A stretch of DNA of 36,601 nucleotides from Oscillospiraceae bacterium (GTDB lineage Bacteria > Bacillota > Clostridia > Oscillospirales > Oscillospiraceae): NCBI GenBank assembly GCA_017452505.1, contig JAFTMI010000024.1, positions 1 to 36,601 of the forward strand, given 5' to 3'. Positions 15,412-23,280 of this stretch are shown piece by piece. A model generated the notes under the pieces. It was not told the origin of the DNA, did not search any database, and saw nothing but the letters and a program-made list of their open reading frames with translations. The translations under genes were made by a program, and so were the position numbers. Positions within the stretch are counted from its first letter, which is position 1, and every line of letters starts with the position of its first letter.

Positions 15412-16839
15412 TTAGCATTTTTTGATCAGACGAATGTAGAATTCTACGGCCTTGCCGATGGTTTCCAAACGAATACGCTCGTTGTTGCCGTGAATGGTTC
15501 TCCGCTCCTCGGCGGTTAAATCCATGGCGGAGAAGCGGTATACATTTTTGGAAAGATCCCGGTAATGCCGGGAGTCGGAGCATTGGACCATCAGATAGGG
15601 GGTCACAACGCAGCCCCGCCAGGTTTCTGCCACCGCATCGGCTACCCGGTAGTAGGCATCGCAGTTGACCTCCGACACAGGACTGGGCTCAAAGCTTTCC
15701 AGAACCTCAATTTCCACGTCCGGGTCGTTTACTACCTTCTTAAGATAGCTTTCGGCGCTTGCCACGGAATCCATAGGGCTCAGCCGCATATTGGAAACCA
15801 AAGATGCCTGCGCGGGAATCACATTCCGGGCAGTGCTGCCCTCGGCCTGGGTGAAGGCGGTGGTGGTGCGGACCAGGGCGTTCATCTCACCGCCGCTGCT
15901 TTTGCAGATCATATCCAGAACCGGCTTAAAGATCCACAGATTGGCAAAAATCAGCTTGTAAACAAAGCTTGAATGCCGGGCCAGGGTGTCAAACATCAGC
16001 GCGGCAGGCTTGTTTAGGTGCATTTTGAAGGGATTGTCCACAACCTTCCGGCAAGCGGTTGCCAGTGTGGTGATGGGGGTCTTGGGCAGGGGGGCGGAGG
16101 CGTGACCGCCGCCACTGTGCACTGTGTAGCGCACATTCATCATACCCTTTTCCGCAATGCCCACCATACCGCTGGGCACTTTTACACCGGGGAACACATT
16201 TTCAACAACTGCGCCACCCTCGTCTACTACAATGGCGGGGGTGATTTTGTTTTCCCCGAACCAGTCCACGATGTTTTTTGCACCGGGGCCGTTGACTTCC
16301 TCACCGCCGGAGAAAGCGAAGTAGATGTCATTTTCCGGGGTAAAGCCCTGCTCTAACAGCGTATTGGCGGCAAAGAGTGCGCCGTTCATGGTCACCTTGG
16401 TGTCCAAAGTGCCGCGCCCCCACAGTACGCCGTCTTCAATAATGCCGGCAAAGGGGGGCTTTTCCCATAATTCTTCCCGGACGGGGACTACATCGTAGTG
16501 CGCCATCAGCACAGCGGGCTTTTGGGCGGACTTGCCCGGCCAGCGGAACAATAAGGCACGACCCGGCAGCTTCTGCAGTGTGCAGGCTTCAAAAACCTTG
16601 GGGTACAGACCGGGGAGCAGGTCAATGAGCTTCCCAAACTCCTCATCGTCTTCCAATGCGGGGTCGTTGTAGGAAACGGTCTTGCACTGTACCAATTTTT
16701 GCAGAGCGGTTACAGCGGCATCCTGTTCAAAGGAAACCGGGCTTTCGTCAACGGGCCTTTGCGCCTTGGGCTTGAAACACAGGGCGCGAATCACCAGTAC
16801 CAGCAAAAAGCCCACAATAAAACCCAATACATATTCCAT
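15412..16839 (-). CDS. M20-family metallopeptidase with N-terminal membrane anchor
   Basis: Di-zinc aminoacylase/carboxypeptidase of 475 residues, close in layout to carboxypeptidase S and PM20D1-type enzymes. An N-terminal hydrophobic helix (about residues 4-20) should tether it to the membrane. Metal and catalytic residues are visible: MAHYDVVPV (His114, Asp116), GRGTLDTK (Asp146) and SGGEEVNG (Glu180 and Glu181). A late His lies in CSDSRHYR. The start ATG follows directly on the stop codon of the upstream membrane-protein gene, so the two are tightly coupled. The substrate is unknown; N-acyl amino acids or small peptides are plausible from the family. Confidence 0.9.
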   Translation of the reverse strand: MEYVLGFIVGFLLVLVIRALCFKPKAQRPVDESPVSFEQDAAVTALQKLVQCKTVSYNDPALEDDEEFGKLIDLLPGLYPKVFEACTLQKLPGRALLFRWPGKSAQKPAVLMAHYDVVPVREELWEKPPFAGIIEDGVLWGRGTLDTKVTMNGALFAANTLLEQGFTPENDIYFAFSGGEEVNGPGAKNIVDWFGENKITPAIVVDEGGAVVENVFPGVKVPSGMVGIAEKGMMNVRYTVHSGGGHASAPLPKTPITTLATACRKVVDNPFKMHLNKPAALMFDTLARHSSFVYKLIFANLWIFKPVLDMICKSSGGEMNALVRTTTAFTQAEGSTARNVIPAQASLVSNMRLSPMDSVASAESYLKKVVNDPDVEIEVLESFEPSPVSEVNCDAYYRVADAVAETWRGCVVTPYLMVQCSDSRHYRDLSKNVYRFSAMDLTAEERRTIHGNNERIRLETIGKAVEFYIRLIKKC

Positions 16840-17505
16840 TTACAGCACACCTTTCTTATAAAGGATCCTTGCCACAGCGATGGTAAACAGCGCGCTCACC
16901 GGCACCATAATGCCCACAGTGCCTTCGTTCAGCGCAGGCACGCAAACAAACAGCGCCAGCATCAGAATTATGGGGGCAACGGCGATCTTCCAGTTCTTGG
17001 ACACGAAAGCCACACCCAAGCCGCCGAACAGAGCGGGCAGCATCTGCTCGAAAGCAGGCTGCAGCACGGGGGCGCTGAGCACCGGGGTCAGAGGCACAAT
17101 GAGGATCACGCCCAAAAGGATGATGAGGGTGGTGACGATGCTGGAAACGGCAATGGCGATAGTGGAGATGACCTCGCCCTCCTCGCTGCTGGCGCTGACT
17201 TCGTTCTGCTCTAAGGCATTGAGAGCACAGGGCATCTTCAAATTGGAGATGTTACCGGTGACAAAGCTTAAGTAAGAGCCGCCTGCGCCCAGCATAGGCA
17301 CATACGTAACGGTCTCGATGATACCCACGGTCCAGTACATAGGAGCGGTGGCAACGAGGCCTACCAAAAGGGCGTTCCAGTCGGGGGTCACGCCGAAGAG
17401 CATGGCAATCGCCACAGGGAAGGCAAAGAGCAGAACCATCACGGAAAGATTCCAGATGGTGCCGTCGCGGTGGACGGAATCGATGTAAGTCATAGGTTTT
17501 TTCAT
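16840..17505 (-). CDS. Integral membrane protein, partner of the DUF5058 protein
   Basis: A 221-residue protein with about six hydrophobic helices and no motif I can name. It contains a polar loop (ALEQNEVSASSEEGEV) in mid-sequence and a conserved-looking YVPMLGAGGSYLSFVTGNISNLKMPCA segment. Its GGAGG ribosome-binding site lies inside the last codons of the upstream DUF5058 gene, one base separates stop and start, and its own stop abuts the M20 peptidase ATG. This packing suggests that it works with both neighbours, perhaps as half of a transporter; that is inference. Confidence 0.85.
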   Translation of the reverse strand: MKKPMTYIDSVHRDGTIWNLSVMVLLFAFPVAIAMLFGVTPDWNALLVGLVATAPMYWTVGIIETVTYVPMLGAGGSYLSFVTGNISNLKMPCALNALEQNEVSASSEEGEVISTIAIAVSSIVTTLIILLGVILIVPLTPVLSAPVLQPAFEQMLPALFGGLGVAFVSKNWKIAVAPIILMLALFVCVPALNEGTVGIMVPVSALFTIAVARILYKKGVL

Positions 17506-17506
17506 A

Positions 17507-18334
17507 TTACTTTACCTCCATTCCGAAAAGAGCAGTCAGAGGAATGGCAGCAGCCATACCGGCAATGAGGCTGATGGGCAAAGCATACTCGCTGAGCCAT
17601 TTCAGCTTGGGCTTGCGCATTAAAAGACCGCACACCACCATCACCAAAGCGGAAACCACCATAGTGCAGACAGGCACTAAACCGGAGGTGGCGGTGTAGT
17701 TCACAGGGATCTCAATTTTGTCGCCGTTTTCGGCAAAGCCGGTGGTCATTTCTGTCACGATGCCGTTTTTGGCAGTCCAAAGCCGGGAAACATTGCAGAA
17801 GACAAAGCCCAAAAACGCAGAGATCATACCGATGAACAGGGCATTTTGGAAGGTATTTGCCCATTTTTCGTCCCGGTTTTCCATGGACTTCATGCCGTTT
17901 TGCAGCTTTTTGCCAATGGCAGGCACCAGCCAAATGCCCATCATAATGCTGATGGTCATAACCAGCAGGACATTTACATACTGCTGGGCAGTCAAGGGCG
18001 TGGCAGAGCCCAGGCTCTGACCCATGGCGGACAGGGCATTGTTGGCAGCGATGGTCTCATAGCTCATAGAGCCGATGACGCTTAAGCGCAGCCAGGGCAT
18101 GGGCAGACCCAGCTTTTTGCTTAAGGTGATCACGCTGATGACGATGGCCACCGCCGGGGCAATGGTAAAGATCGCGGCGGTTTTCATGGTCTTTTTGATC
18201 TTCTTCTGATCCATGCCCAGTTCCTTGCTCCGCTTCAAGGCTTTTACAAGGAAGTAGACGGATTGGCCTAACACCACCGCGATCAAAAGACCCACGATGA
18301 TGAACAGCACAGGATGGTTAATGCTAAATTTCAA
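17507..18334 (-). CDS. DUF5058-family membrane protein
   Basis: A 275-residue integral membrane protein with about six to seven helices, which I recognise as DUF5058 from the pattern VYFLVKALKRSKELGM...APAVAIVISVITLSKKLGLPMPWLRLSVIGSMSYE. The biochemical function of the family is unknown. The start is a TTG eight bases after GGAGG; a TTG further upstream lies inside that site. It is the first gene of the membrane pair-peptidase-mscS run. A nested-palindrome repeat lies just upstream and no clear promoter is visible, so transcription may come through from tcdA. Confidence 0.85.
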   Translation of the reverse strand: MKFSINHPVLFIIVGLLIAVVLGQSVYFLVKALKRSKELGMDQKKIKKTMKTAAIFTIAPAVAIVISVITLSKKLGLPMPWLRLSVIGSMSYETIAANNALSAMGQSLGSATPLTAQQYVNVLLVMTISIMMGIWLVPAIGKKLQNGMKSMENRDEKWANTFQNALFIGMISAFLGFVFCNVSRLWTAKNGIVTEMTTGFAENGDKIEIPVNYTATSGLVPVCTMVVSALVMVVCGLLMRKPKLKWLSEYALPISLIAGMAAAIPLTALFGMEVK

Positions 18335-18379
18335 GGCAAACACCTCCAAAATTATTTACTTTTTTATGCCAAATCCATT

Positions 18380-18435
18380 TCGTAGGGGAGGGATATCATC
18401 CCTCCCGCGGGAGGCATACAGAGCCTGCCCTACGA
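18380..18435. repeat. Nested-palindrome repeat, copy 2 (short, degenerate)
   Basis: Left arm intact (TCGTAGGGGAGGGATATC then ATCCCTCCC). The right arm follows with no spacer and is eroded (GGGAGGCATACAGAGCCTGCCCTACGA). It lies between tcdA and the DUF5058 gene, both on the minus strand. Confidence 0.8.
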
Positions 18436-18438
18436 TTT

Positions 18439-19149
18439 TTATTTTATAATATCTTCGATCACTTCTCCGGCGATGACCATTCCGGCGGCAGCCGGTACAA
18501 AGCAAACAGAGCCGGGCAGAGCGTTTCGTCCCTCGGGCAGCTCGGAAAGATCCTCGGGGACTACCTTAATGGGATCTTCCGTGGAATAGACAACTTTCAA
18601 TTTCCCAATGCCCCGCTTTTTGCATTCCTTGCGAATGATCCGGGCCAAAGGACACACGGAAGTCTGGGAAATATCTGCTACCCGGAAAGCGGTGGGGTCA
18701 AGCTTGTTGCCCGTACCCATGGAGCTGATGATGGGCACACCGGCAGCGTTCGCGGCTTCAATAAGCATCATTTTGCCGGTGACGGTGTCAATAGCATCTA
18801 CCACATAGGTAAACTCCGAAAAGTCAAATTCTCCTGCAGTTTCCGGAAGATAAAAGCATTTTTTGGGGGTCACTTCGATATTAGGATCAATGGCGGCTAC
18901 ACGCTTTGCGGCGGCTTCCACCTTGTCCATACCCACAGTATCCTGGGTGGCTAAGATTTGGCGGTTGATGTTAGTTTGGCTTACAGTGTCGTGGTCCACA
19001 AGTACCAGTTTGCCAACTCCGCTGCGGGCCAAAGCCTCTACCACATAGCCGCCCACGCCGCCAAGACCGAACACGGCAACCTTAGCGTTTTTCAGCTTTT
19101 CCATAGCGTCATCACCCAGCAGCAGCCGGGTGCGGGAATAGGGGTCCAT
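18439..19149 (-). CDS. tcdA: tRNA threonylcarbamoyladenosine dehydratase
   Basis: ThiF/E1-like ATP-dependent enzyme that cyclises t6A37 to ct6A in ANN-decoding tRNAs. The 236-residue protein shows the nucleotide-binding motif VAVFGLGGVGGYVVEALARSGVG, the Asp-rich strand VLVDHDTVSQTNINRQ, and the TcdA/CsdL-type stretch DISQTSVCPLARIIRKECKKRGI. It lacks the zinc cysteines of MoeB/ThiF, which favours TcdA. The ATG (MDPYSRTRLL) follows GGAGTTGAGG; a longer in-frame reading would run through its promoter. Confidence 0.92.
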   Translation of the reverse strand: MDPYSRTRLLLGDDAMEKLKNAKVAVFGLGGVGGYVVEALARSGVGKLVLVDHDTVSQTNINRQILATQDTVGMDKVEAAAKRVAAIDPNIEVTPKKCFYLPETAGEFDFSEFTYVVDAIDTVTGKMMLIEAANAAGVPIISSMGTGNKLDPTAFRVADISQTSVCPLARIIRKECKKRGIGKLKVVYSTEDPIKVVPEDLSELPEGRNALPGSVCFVPAAAGMVIAGEVIEDIIK

Positions 19150-19171
19150 TTTCCTCAACTCCTTTGCGATT

Positions 19172-19200
19172 ATGATACCACGATTTATATAAAGTGTCAA
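19172..19200 (-). promoter_or_regulatory. Promoter of tcdA
   Basis: Consensus -35 TTGACA (19195-19200) and -10 TATCAT (19172-19177) on the minus strand, 17-base spacer. Confidence 0.88.
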
Positions 19201-19213
19201 TTTTATGGCATAG

Positions 19214-19245
19214 AAAAACGCTCTTGCAAAACTGCAAGAGCGTTT
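19214..19245 (-). terminator. Terminator of the small HTH gene
   Basis: 13-bp stem AAACGCTCTTGCA / TGCAAGAGCGTTT with a four-base loop and T-run on the minus strand. The last bases of the stem overlap the HTH gene's stop codon. Confidence 0.9.
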
Positions 19246-19444
19246 AATCTTCAACAAACTCAATGATATCGTTAGGTGTGCAGTTCAGAACAGCACAAAG
19301 CTTTTCAAGGGTATTCATCGTAATGGACTTGTTTCTTTTCAAATTGGTAATGGTATATGCGCTAAAACCTTTTTTGTATATTAAGGTGTAGGTTGTCACA
19401 CCCCGGTCTTTCATAGTTTTCCACAGCGGTTTATAGCTAATCAT
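19244..19444 (-). CDS. Small XRE/Cro-type HTH regulator
   Basis: A 66-residue single-domain DNA-binding protein: LWKTMKDRGVTTYTLIYKKGFSAYTITNLKRNKSITMNTLEKLCAVLNCTPNDIIEFV. The helix-turn-helix falls at YTLIYKKGFSAYTITNLK, and LNCTPNDIIEF is the usual end of this phage/ICE-like regulator subfamily. The ATG of MISYKPLWK follows AAAGGTTGGTG. It is divergent from a small cysteine-rich gene, with 115 bases between. The target is unknown; autoregulation of the divergent region is plausible. Confidence 0.82.
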   Translation of the reverse strand: MISYKPLWKTMKDRGVTTYTLIYKKGFSAYTITNLKRNKSITMNTLEKLCAVLNCTPNDIIEFVED

Positions 19445-19499
19445 ATATGCACCAACCTTTCCCTTGCAGATACATATATTATCTACTGAAAAATGCCTC

Positions 19500-19528
19500 T
19501 TGAATATTAGCAAAAATTTGCCTATACT
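19500..19528 (+). promoter_or_regulatory. Promoter of the small cysteine-rich gene
   Basis: -35 TTGAAT (19500-19505) and -10 TATACT (19523-19528), 17-base spacer, followed by AAAGGAG and the ATG. Confidence 0.78.
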
Positions 19529-19559
19529 GTATTTACAGAATATCAAAGGAGACGATGTG

Positions 19560-19769
19560 ATGAAATGGTTGGAGCGCGACCCTCTGCCGACGGAATGCCA
19601 AAGCTGTCGAGAGGAAGAATGTTACAACTGTGATATAGCGGGAGAAAGATGGACGCTTTCGCAGGAGGACGACTTGCGAACACGGCGTGCGCTGAAACTC
19701 CGTGCAATCGAGCGGTTGCAGCGGGAGGTAGCAGAAATTGATGCAAAATTGCGGGCATTGACAAAATAG
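19560..19769 (+). CDS. Small cysteine-rich (zinc-binding-like) protein
   Basis: A 69-residue protein of unknown function. An N-terminal CQSCREEECYNC cluster (Cys-x2-Cys-x4-Cys-x2-Cys, about residues 13-24) should bind a metal. The C-terminal half is a charged, Arg/Glu-rich helix likely to form a coiled coil (RRALKLRAIERLQREVAEIDAKLRAL). The ATG has AGGAG eight bases upstream and a good promoter. No family name is claimed. It is divergent from the HTH gene, which may control it. Confidence 0.75.
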   Translation: MKWLERDPLPTECQSCREEECYNCDIAGERWTLSQEDDLRTRRALKLRAIERLQREVAEIDAKLRALTK

Positions 19770-19781
19770 TGTGTTTTTTAG

Positions 19782-19810
19782 TTGAAAGTTTTTCTTCTTT
19801 GCGGTATTAT
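19782..19810 (+). promoter_or_regulatory. Promoter of the chromate-transporter pair
   Basis: -35 TTGAAA (19782-19787) and -10 TATTAT (19805-19810), 17-base spacer, 23 bases before the GTG start. Confidence 0.75.
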
Positions 19811-19833
19811 CTTAGGGAAAGGAATGTGATACT

Positions 19834-20394
19834 GTGAAGAATAAATGGAAAACTGCGTGGCAGGTTTTTGCCACCTTTTTTAAGATCGGCGCTTTTACTT
19901 TCGGTGGCGGCTATGCCATGATCCCGCTGATCCAGCGGGAGACCGTGGACAATCACAAGTGGGTCACCGAGGATGATATTTTGGAGATCATCGCCATTGC
20001 CGAATCCACCCCCGGCCCTATTGCCATCAACTCCGCTACCTTCGTGGGCTACCGAACCTGCGGTGTGCTGGGATCTGCGGCGGCCACATTGGGTGTGGTG
20101 CTGTCCAGCTTTGTGATTATTTTTGCCATCTCCTTTGTGCTGCGGCAGTTCCAGGAGCTGAAGGCTGTGCAGTATGCCTTCCAGGGCATCCGGGCCGGTG
20201 TGATGGCTCTGCTGTGCAAGGCCCTGTGGGGTATGTATAAGAAAAACAAGGGCAGCTGGGTCTCCTATGTTGTGATGGCCGGCTCTTTCCTTCTTACCGC
20301 TATTTTGGATGTGAGTGTGCTGCCGGTGCTGGCCGGCTGCGCGGTCTTCGGTCTGGTGACCGCTAAGATCATGGAAAGGAAGGTGCAGAAATAA
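19834..20394 (+). CDS. Chromate transporter, first half-subunit (CHR family)
   Basis: Half-size CHR-family membrane protein of 186 residues. It has the family pattern FKIGAFTFGGGYAMIPLIQRE near the N-terminus and AIAESTPGPIAINSATFVGYR at about residues 50-70. About five helices follow. The start is a GTG after GGGAAAGGAATG. Its stop overlaps the ATG of the second half-subunit by one base (TAATG). Paired short CHR proteins are known to act together in chromate efflux in Bacillus; in an anaerobe the natural anion may differ. Confidence 0.93.
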   Translation: MKNKWKTAWQVFATFFKIGAFTFGGGYAMIPLIQRETVDNHKWVTEDDILEIIAIAESTPGPIAINSATFVGYRTCGVLGSAAATLGVVLSSFVIIFAISFVLRQFQELKAVQYAFQGIRAGVMALLCKALWGMYKKNKGSWVSYVVMAGSFLLTAILDVSVLPVLAGCAVFGLVTAKIMERKVQK

Positions 20395-20987
20395 TGGCAT
20401 TTTTGGAACTGTTTTTGACCTTCTTTATGATCGGCGCCTGCACCTTTGGCGGCGGCTATGCTATGATGCCGCTGATGCAGGAGCAGGTGGGCATTCGTTG
20501 GGGTGATATTATCTCCCAGCAGGCCATCACCGATTTTATCGCCGTCAGCGAATCCACTCCCGGCCCCTTTGCGGTGAATATGGCCACCTATATCGGCTCC
20601 GAGGTGGGCGGCTTTGCCGGTGTGTGGGGAAGCCTGTTTGGCTCGTTCTGCGCGACCTTGGGTGTGGTGCTGCCCAGCTTTATCGTGATTTTGATCGTAG
20701 CCAAGTGCTACGAGAAATTCCGCAATTCCTCCATCGTCAAGGGCGCGATGACAGGCCTGAAGCCTGCTGTGGTGGGTCTGATCGGCGGCGCCATCGTGTC
20801 TGTGGCTTCCGGTGTGTTCTTCCCGGTTGGCATTTCCTTAGAGGTGTTTAAGACTGTCAGCTTCTACCTGTCTGCGGTGATTTTCGCTGTGATGCTGGTG
20901 CTGGCAATGAAAAAAGTCCATCCCATTATCATCATTCTGATCTCCGCTGCTGCCGGTATTGCCATCGGCTATTTGGGCCTTTGGTAA
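20394..20987 (+). CDS. Chromate transporter, second half-subunit (CHR family)
   Basis: Partner of the preceding gene, 197 residues. It repeats the family motifs: FMIGACTFGGGYAMMPLMQEQ and AVSESTPGPFAVNMATYIGSEVGG, then about five further helices. The two genes share a one-base stop/start overlap, so synthesis should be coupled and roughly equimolar. They probably form a heterodimer with oppositely oriented halves, as shown for the paired type. A nested-palindrome repeat begins 13 bases after its stop, and a terminator follows. Confidence 0.93.
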   Translation: MAFLELFLTFFMIGACTFGGGYAMMPLMQEQVGIRWGDIISQQAITDFIAVSESTPGPFAVNMATYIGSEVGGFAGVWGSLFGSFCATLGVVLPSFIVILIVAKCYEKFRNSSIVKGAMTGLKPAVVGLIGGAIVSVASGVFFPVGISLEVFKTVSFYLSAVIFAVMLVLAMKKVHPIIIILISAAAGIAIGYLGLW

Positions 20988-21000
20988 TTGAGAACATCTG

Positions 21001-21082
21001 TGTAGGGGAGGGATAGCATCCCTCCCGCAAGCTTTATGAAAACTGAAATAGGAATGGGAGGCATACTATGCCTCCCCTACGA
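21001..21082. repeat. Nested-palindrome repeat, copy 3
   Basis: TGTAGGGGAGGGATAG left arm with ATCCCTCCC, about 30 unrelated bases, then GGGAGGCATA, C, TATGCCTCCC and CTACGA. It lies between the second chromate-transporter gene and its terminator, so it is inside that transcript's 3' end. Confidence 0.9.
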
Positions 21083-21098
21083 AAGTCACATACAAGGG

Positions 21099-21133
21099 AA
21101 AAACCGCCGCTGCGTTATGCAGCGGCGGTTTTC
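21099..21133. terminator. Terminator after the chromate pair (bidirectional)
   Basis: Stem AAAACCGCCGCTGC / GCAGCGGCGGTTTT with loop GTTAT, T-run on the plus strand and A-run upstream. It can also end the convergent PepSY transcript. Confidence 0.93.
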
Positions 21134-21279
21134 GCCAAAGGGGTAAAAAAAGAAAGAGAGGTAGAAAAGAGGGTGTTTGCATCGAAAGGCAACGCCTTTC
21201 TTGCCTTTAGAATACAAGTCGCTTTTGAACACCCAGTGTCGAAAATGAGAACAATTTGCGAATTTTTTGTGAATTCACA
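21134..21279. other. Unassigned intergenic stretch with secondary structure
   Basis: No gene is seen. A purine-rich tract (to 21170) is followed by GGGTGTT (21171-21177) and its complement AACACCC (21228-21234). Between them is a perfect GAAAGGC / GCCTTTC hairpin (21184-21200). A GTGAATTCAC palindrome lies just before the PepSY stop codon. It could be a folded RNA or the remnant of a mobile repeat. Confidence 0.4.
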
Positions 21280-21552
21280 TTATTTCTCGGTGTGCAGGAC
21301 TTTGCCGGTCTGGTCGATGTAAACATAGAATACATCGTCGCCGGCGGTGATGTGCATCTGATAGCAGGGAGCGCCCTCATACTGGGTGGCATGCACATGG
21401 ATATCGTCCACTTGTTCAGCGGTCATACCGATTTCCTTCAGAGCGATCTTTTGTGCTTCCGCAGTGGTGATGGTGGTGTTTTTCTTGCCGCAGGCAAACA
21501 GGCTTAAGCACAGGACTACCAGCAAGACGGTTGCGATGATGCGTTTTTTCAT
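21280..21552 (-). CDS. PepSY-domain lipoprotein
   Basis: A 90-residue secreted protein. The signal sequence MKKRIIATVLLVVLCLSLFACG ends in a lipobox (LFAC), so the mature protein should be lipid-anchored at the Cys. The remainder is one PepSY domain: TTAEAQKIALKEIGM...YEGAPCYQMHITAGDDVFYVYIDQTGKVL. PepSY domains are often linked to inhibition or sensing of peptidases at the cell surface; the role here is unknown. GGAGG precedes the ATG. Its promoter lies inside the 5' end of the divergent PHP-like gene. Confidence 0.9.
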   Translation of the reverse strand: MKKRIIATVLLVVLCLSLFACGKKNTTITTAEAQKIALKEIGMTAEQVDDIHVHATQYEGAPCYQMHITAGDDVFYVYIDQTGKVLHTEK

Positions 21553-21579
21553 AGGGGATACCTCCTTGGTTTTTCTTTT

Positions 21580-21608
21580 ATTTTATCAATTCTTATGCAG
21601 TTTTGCAA
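21580..21608 (-). promoter_or_regulatory. Promoter of the PepSY lipoprotein gene
   Basis: On the minus strand -35 TTGCAA (21603-21608), -10 TAAAAT (21580-21585), 17-base spacer. It overlaps the apparent first codons of the divergent 561-residue reading frame. Confidence 0.72.
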
Positions 21609-23280
21609 CTGGTATTGCAATTTTTTGCAAAAGGGTTACTTAGAGCCTTTCGATGTGGCCATCGTGGAGCAGAATGGCTTTAACGACTACATTGAAAACG
21701 ACGACGAATATATTCAGGATTGGGTACACCGCGGCGGTATTCTGCTGTTTATGCACCAGAGCTATGAGCGTTGGGCGCCCTGTTTCTTGCCGAAAGAAGT
21801 GGGCTATACCCAGCTGATCCACCGCTATGTGCCCACCATCGGCGCTTGTATGGCGGACATTACCTTTACCGGCGACAACAGCCGCTATATGGCTTATATG
21901 ATGCCTTGGGTGGAGGAACCGGGCAAGCGACTCTTCTCCGAGCCCAATGCCATTGCGCCGGAGGAAATGCTCTACTGGAAGCTGACCACCGACACTTTCA
22001 CCATCACCCACCGCACGCCCGGAAACGCCGGCACACAGGTCCGTACTGCTGCCCAGGGATGTTTCTTAGCTCCGGAAAATTGGGAGGTTTTGGGCTCTTT
22101 TATGGATCCTGCCGTGAAGGACAGTGCGCTGATTCTGAAGGCGGGCTACGGCAAGGGTATGTTTTTCCTGAACCAGATCCTGTTCCCGGAAATCAAGGAT
22201 GAGCAATCCCAGAGCTGTTTTGCCTTCTGGAGAAAGTATATCCATAATCTGGTAGCCTATTTTGACCGATTCCGAAAGGGCGAATCCGAGGCAATTCCCC
22301 CCAAGGAAAAGAAGACTCTCCCCATCAAGAAAAACTACAAAATGCCCATCCATATGCACTCTTTGGACTGGTACGGCTGCGACTCCTCTCCCGGAACGAT
22401 CTATGCCATTATGCGGCATATGGGCTGGGATATCTGCTCTTTGGCGGTGAAAGACAATGCCCTCTACGACGGCAAGCTGGACACGGAAAAATACTCCGAT
22501 GATAAGGTGCTGTTCCTGGACGGACAGGAGTACCACCCCTTCAACTGGAACGACAAATATGCCGATAAGAGCCACAATACCTACCACCTGCTGGCCATCG
22601 GTATCGACCCGGACGCTTACACAGCCCGGTACACCCGCAGCCTGTTTAGTGATGAAGAAATTGCCGCATATCTGAAAGAAGCTGTGGACTACGTCCACGC
22701 CCACGGCGGCGCGGTCACTGCTGCCCATCCTCATGTGGATTACTGGGCAGACTATGATGTAGATGGCGTGGATATCGAACCTTTGCGGCCCTTGGCAGGC
22801 ACGCTGATTGAAAAGCAGTGGCTTGCAGGCAAGCGCTTTGCCACCACCAATTCCGTGGACCTGTTTGGCACCCGGCGGGCGCTGGACAATCCGGCGGTGA
22901 ATTTTGTCTATCTAAAGGGAGAAACGCCCTGCCGTGACAGCGTGGTGAAGGCGGTCCGGAATTTCCACATCATCAGCGCCTGCGGCTTTGACGAGGCGGA
23001 CATCACCCTCAGCGGCCATATCCCCGGCGAGGAGATCTCTCTTGCCGAGGCGAAAAACGGTATTCTATCCATCTATGCAAAGGTTTCCCGGGAGAATATC
23101 GAAAAGATTCGCGTCTTCTCCGGCGCTGACGAGATTTACGCAACCGCCGGCAACGGCACTGACACGGTGAAGCTGGAAATCCCCTTGAAAGAGTATGACC
23201 TCCACGACTATATCCGCGTGGAGATCGAGGGAATGAACGAGCATTGGATCTGCAACTCCACCCCTATTTGGCTCAAATAA
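21595..23280 (+). CDS. PHP-like metal-dependent hydrolase with amidotransferase-like N-terminus, probably 5'-truncated
   Basis: Open frame of 561 codons. The N-terminal third resembles a ThuA/amidotransferase-like Rossmann fold (EPFDVAIVEQNGF...IQDWVHRGGILLFMH), but it enters at what should be the second strand. The middle (about 245-425) is PHP-like: HMH (253-255), DGQEYHPF (Glu312, His314), AHPH (378-380), and a late TTNSVD (near 422). A small beta domain ends the protein. The first ATG has no ribosome-binding site, no plus-strand promoter is visible, and the PepSY promoter overlaps it. The gene therefore looks cut at its 5' end by rearrangement, though the rest is intact. The function is unknown. 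Confidence 0.65.
   Translation: MQFCNWYCNFLQKGYLEPFDVAIVEQNGFNDYIENDDEYIQDWVHRGGILLFMHQSYERWAPCFLPKEVGYTQLIHRYVPTIGACMADITFTGDNSRYMAYMMPWVEEPGKRLFSEPNAIAPEEMLYWKLTTDTFTITHRTPGNAGTQVRTAAQGCFLAPENWEVLGSFMDPAVKDSALILKAGYGKGMFFLNQILFPEIKDEQSQSCFAFWRKYIHNLVAYFDRFRKGESEAIPPKEKKTLPIKKNYKMPIHMHSLDWYGCDSSPGTIYAIMRHMGWDICSLAVKDNALYDGKLDTEKYSDDKVLFLDGQEYHPFNWNDKYADKSHNTYHLLAIGIDPDAYTARYTRSLFSDEEIAAYLKEAVDYVHAHGGAVTAAHPHVDYWADYDVDGVDIEPLRPLAGTLIEKQWLAGKRFATTNSVDLFGTRRALDNPAVNFVYLKGETPCRDSVVKAVRNFHIISACGFDEADITLSGHIPGEEISLAEAKNGILSIYAKVSRENIEKIRVFSGADEIYATAGNGTDTVKLEIPLKEYDLHDYIRVEIEGMNEHWICNSTPIWLK

Noticed and set aside
19834-20987. A frameshift splitting one chromate transporter into two
   Set aside because: Each half has its own full set of family motifs and start signal; paired half-size CHR proteins are a known arrangement.
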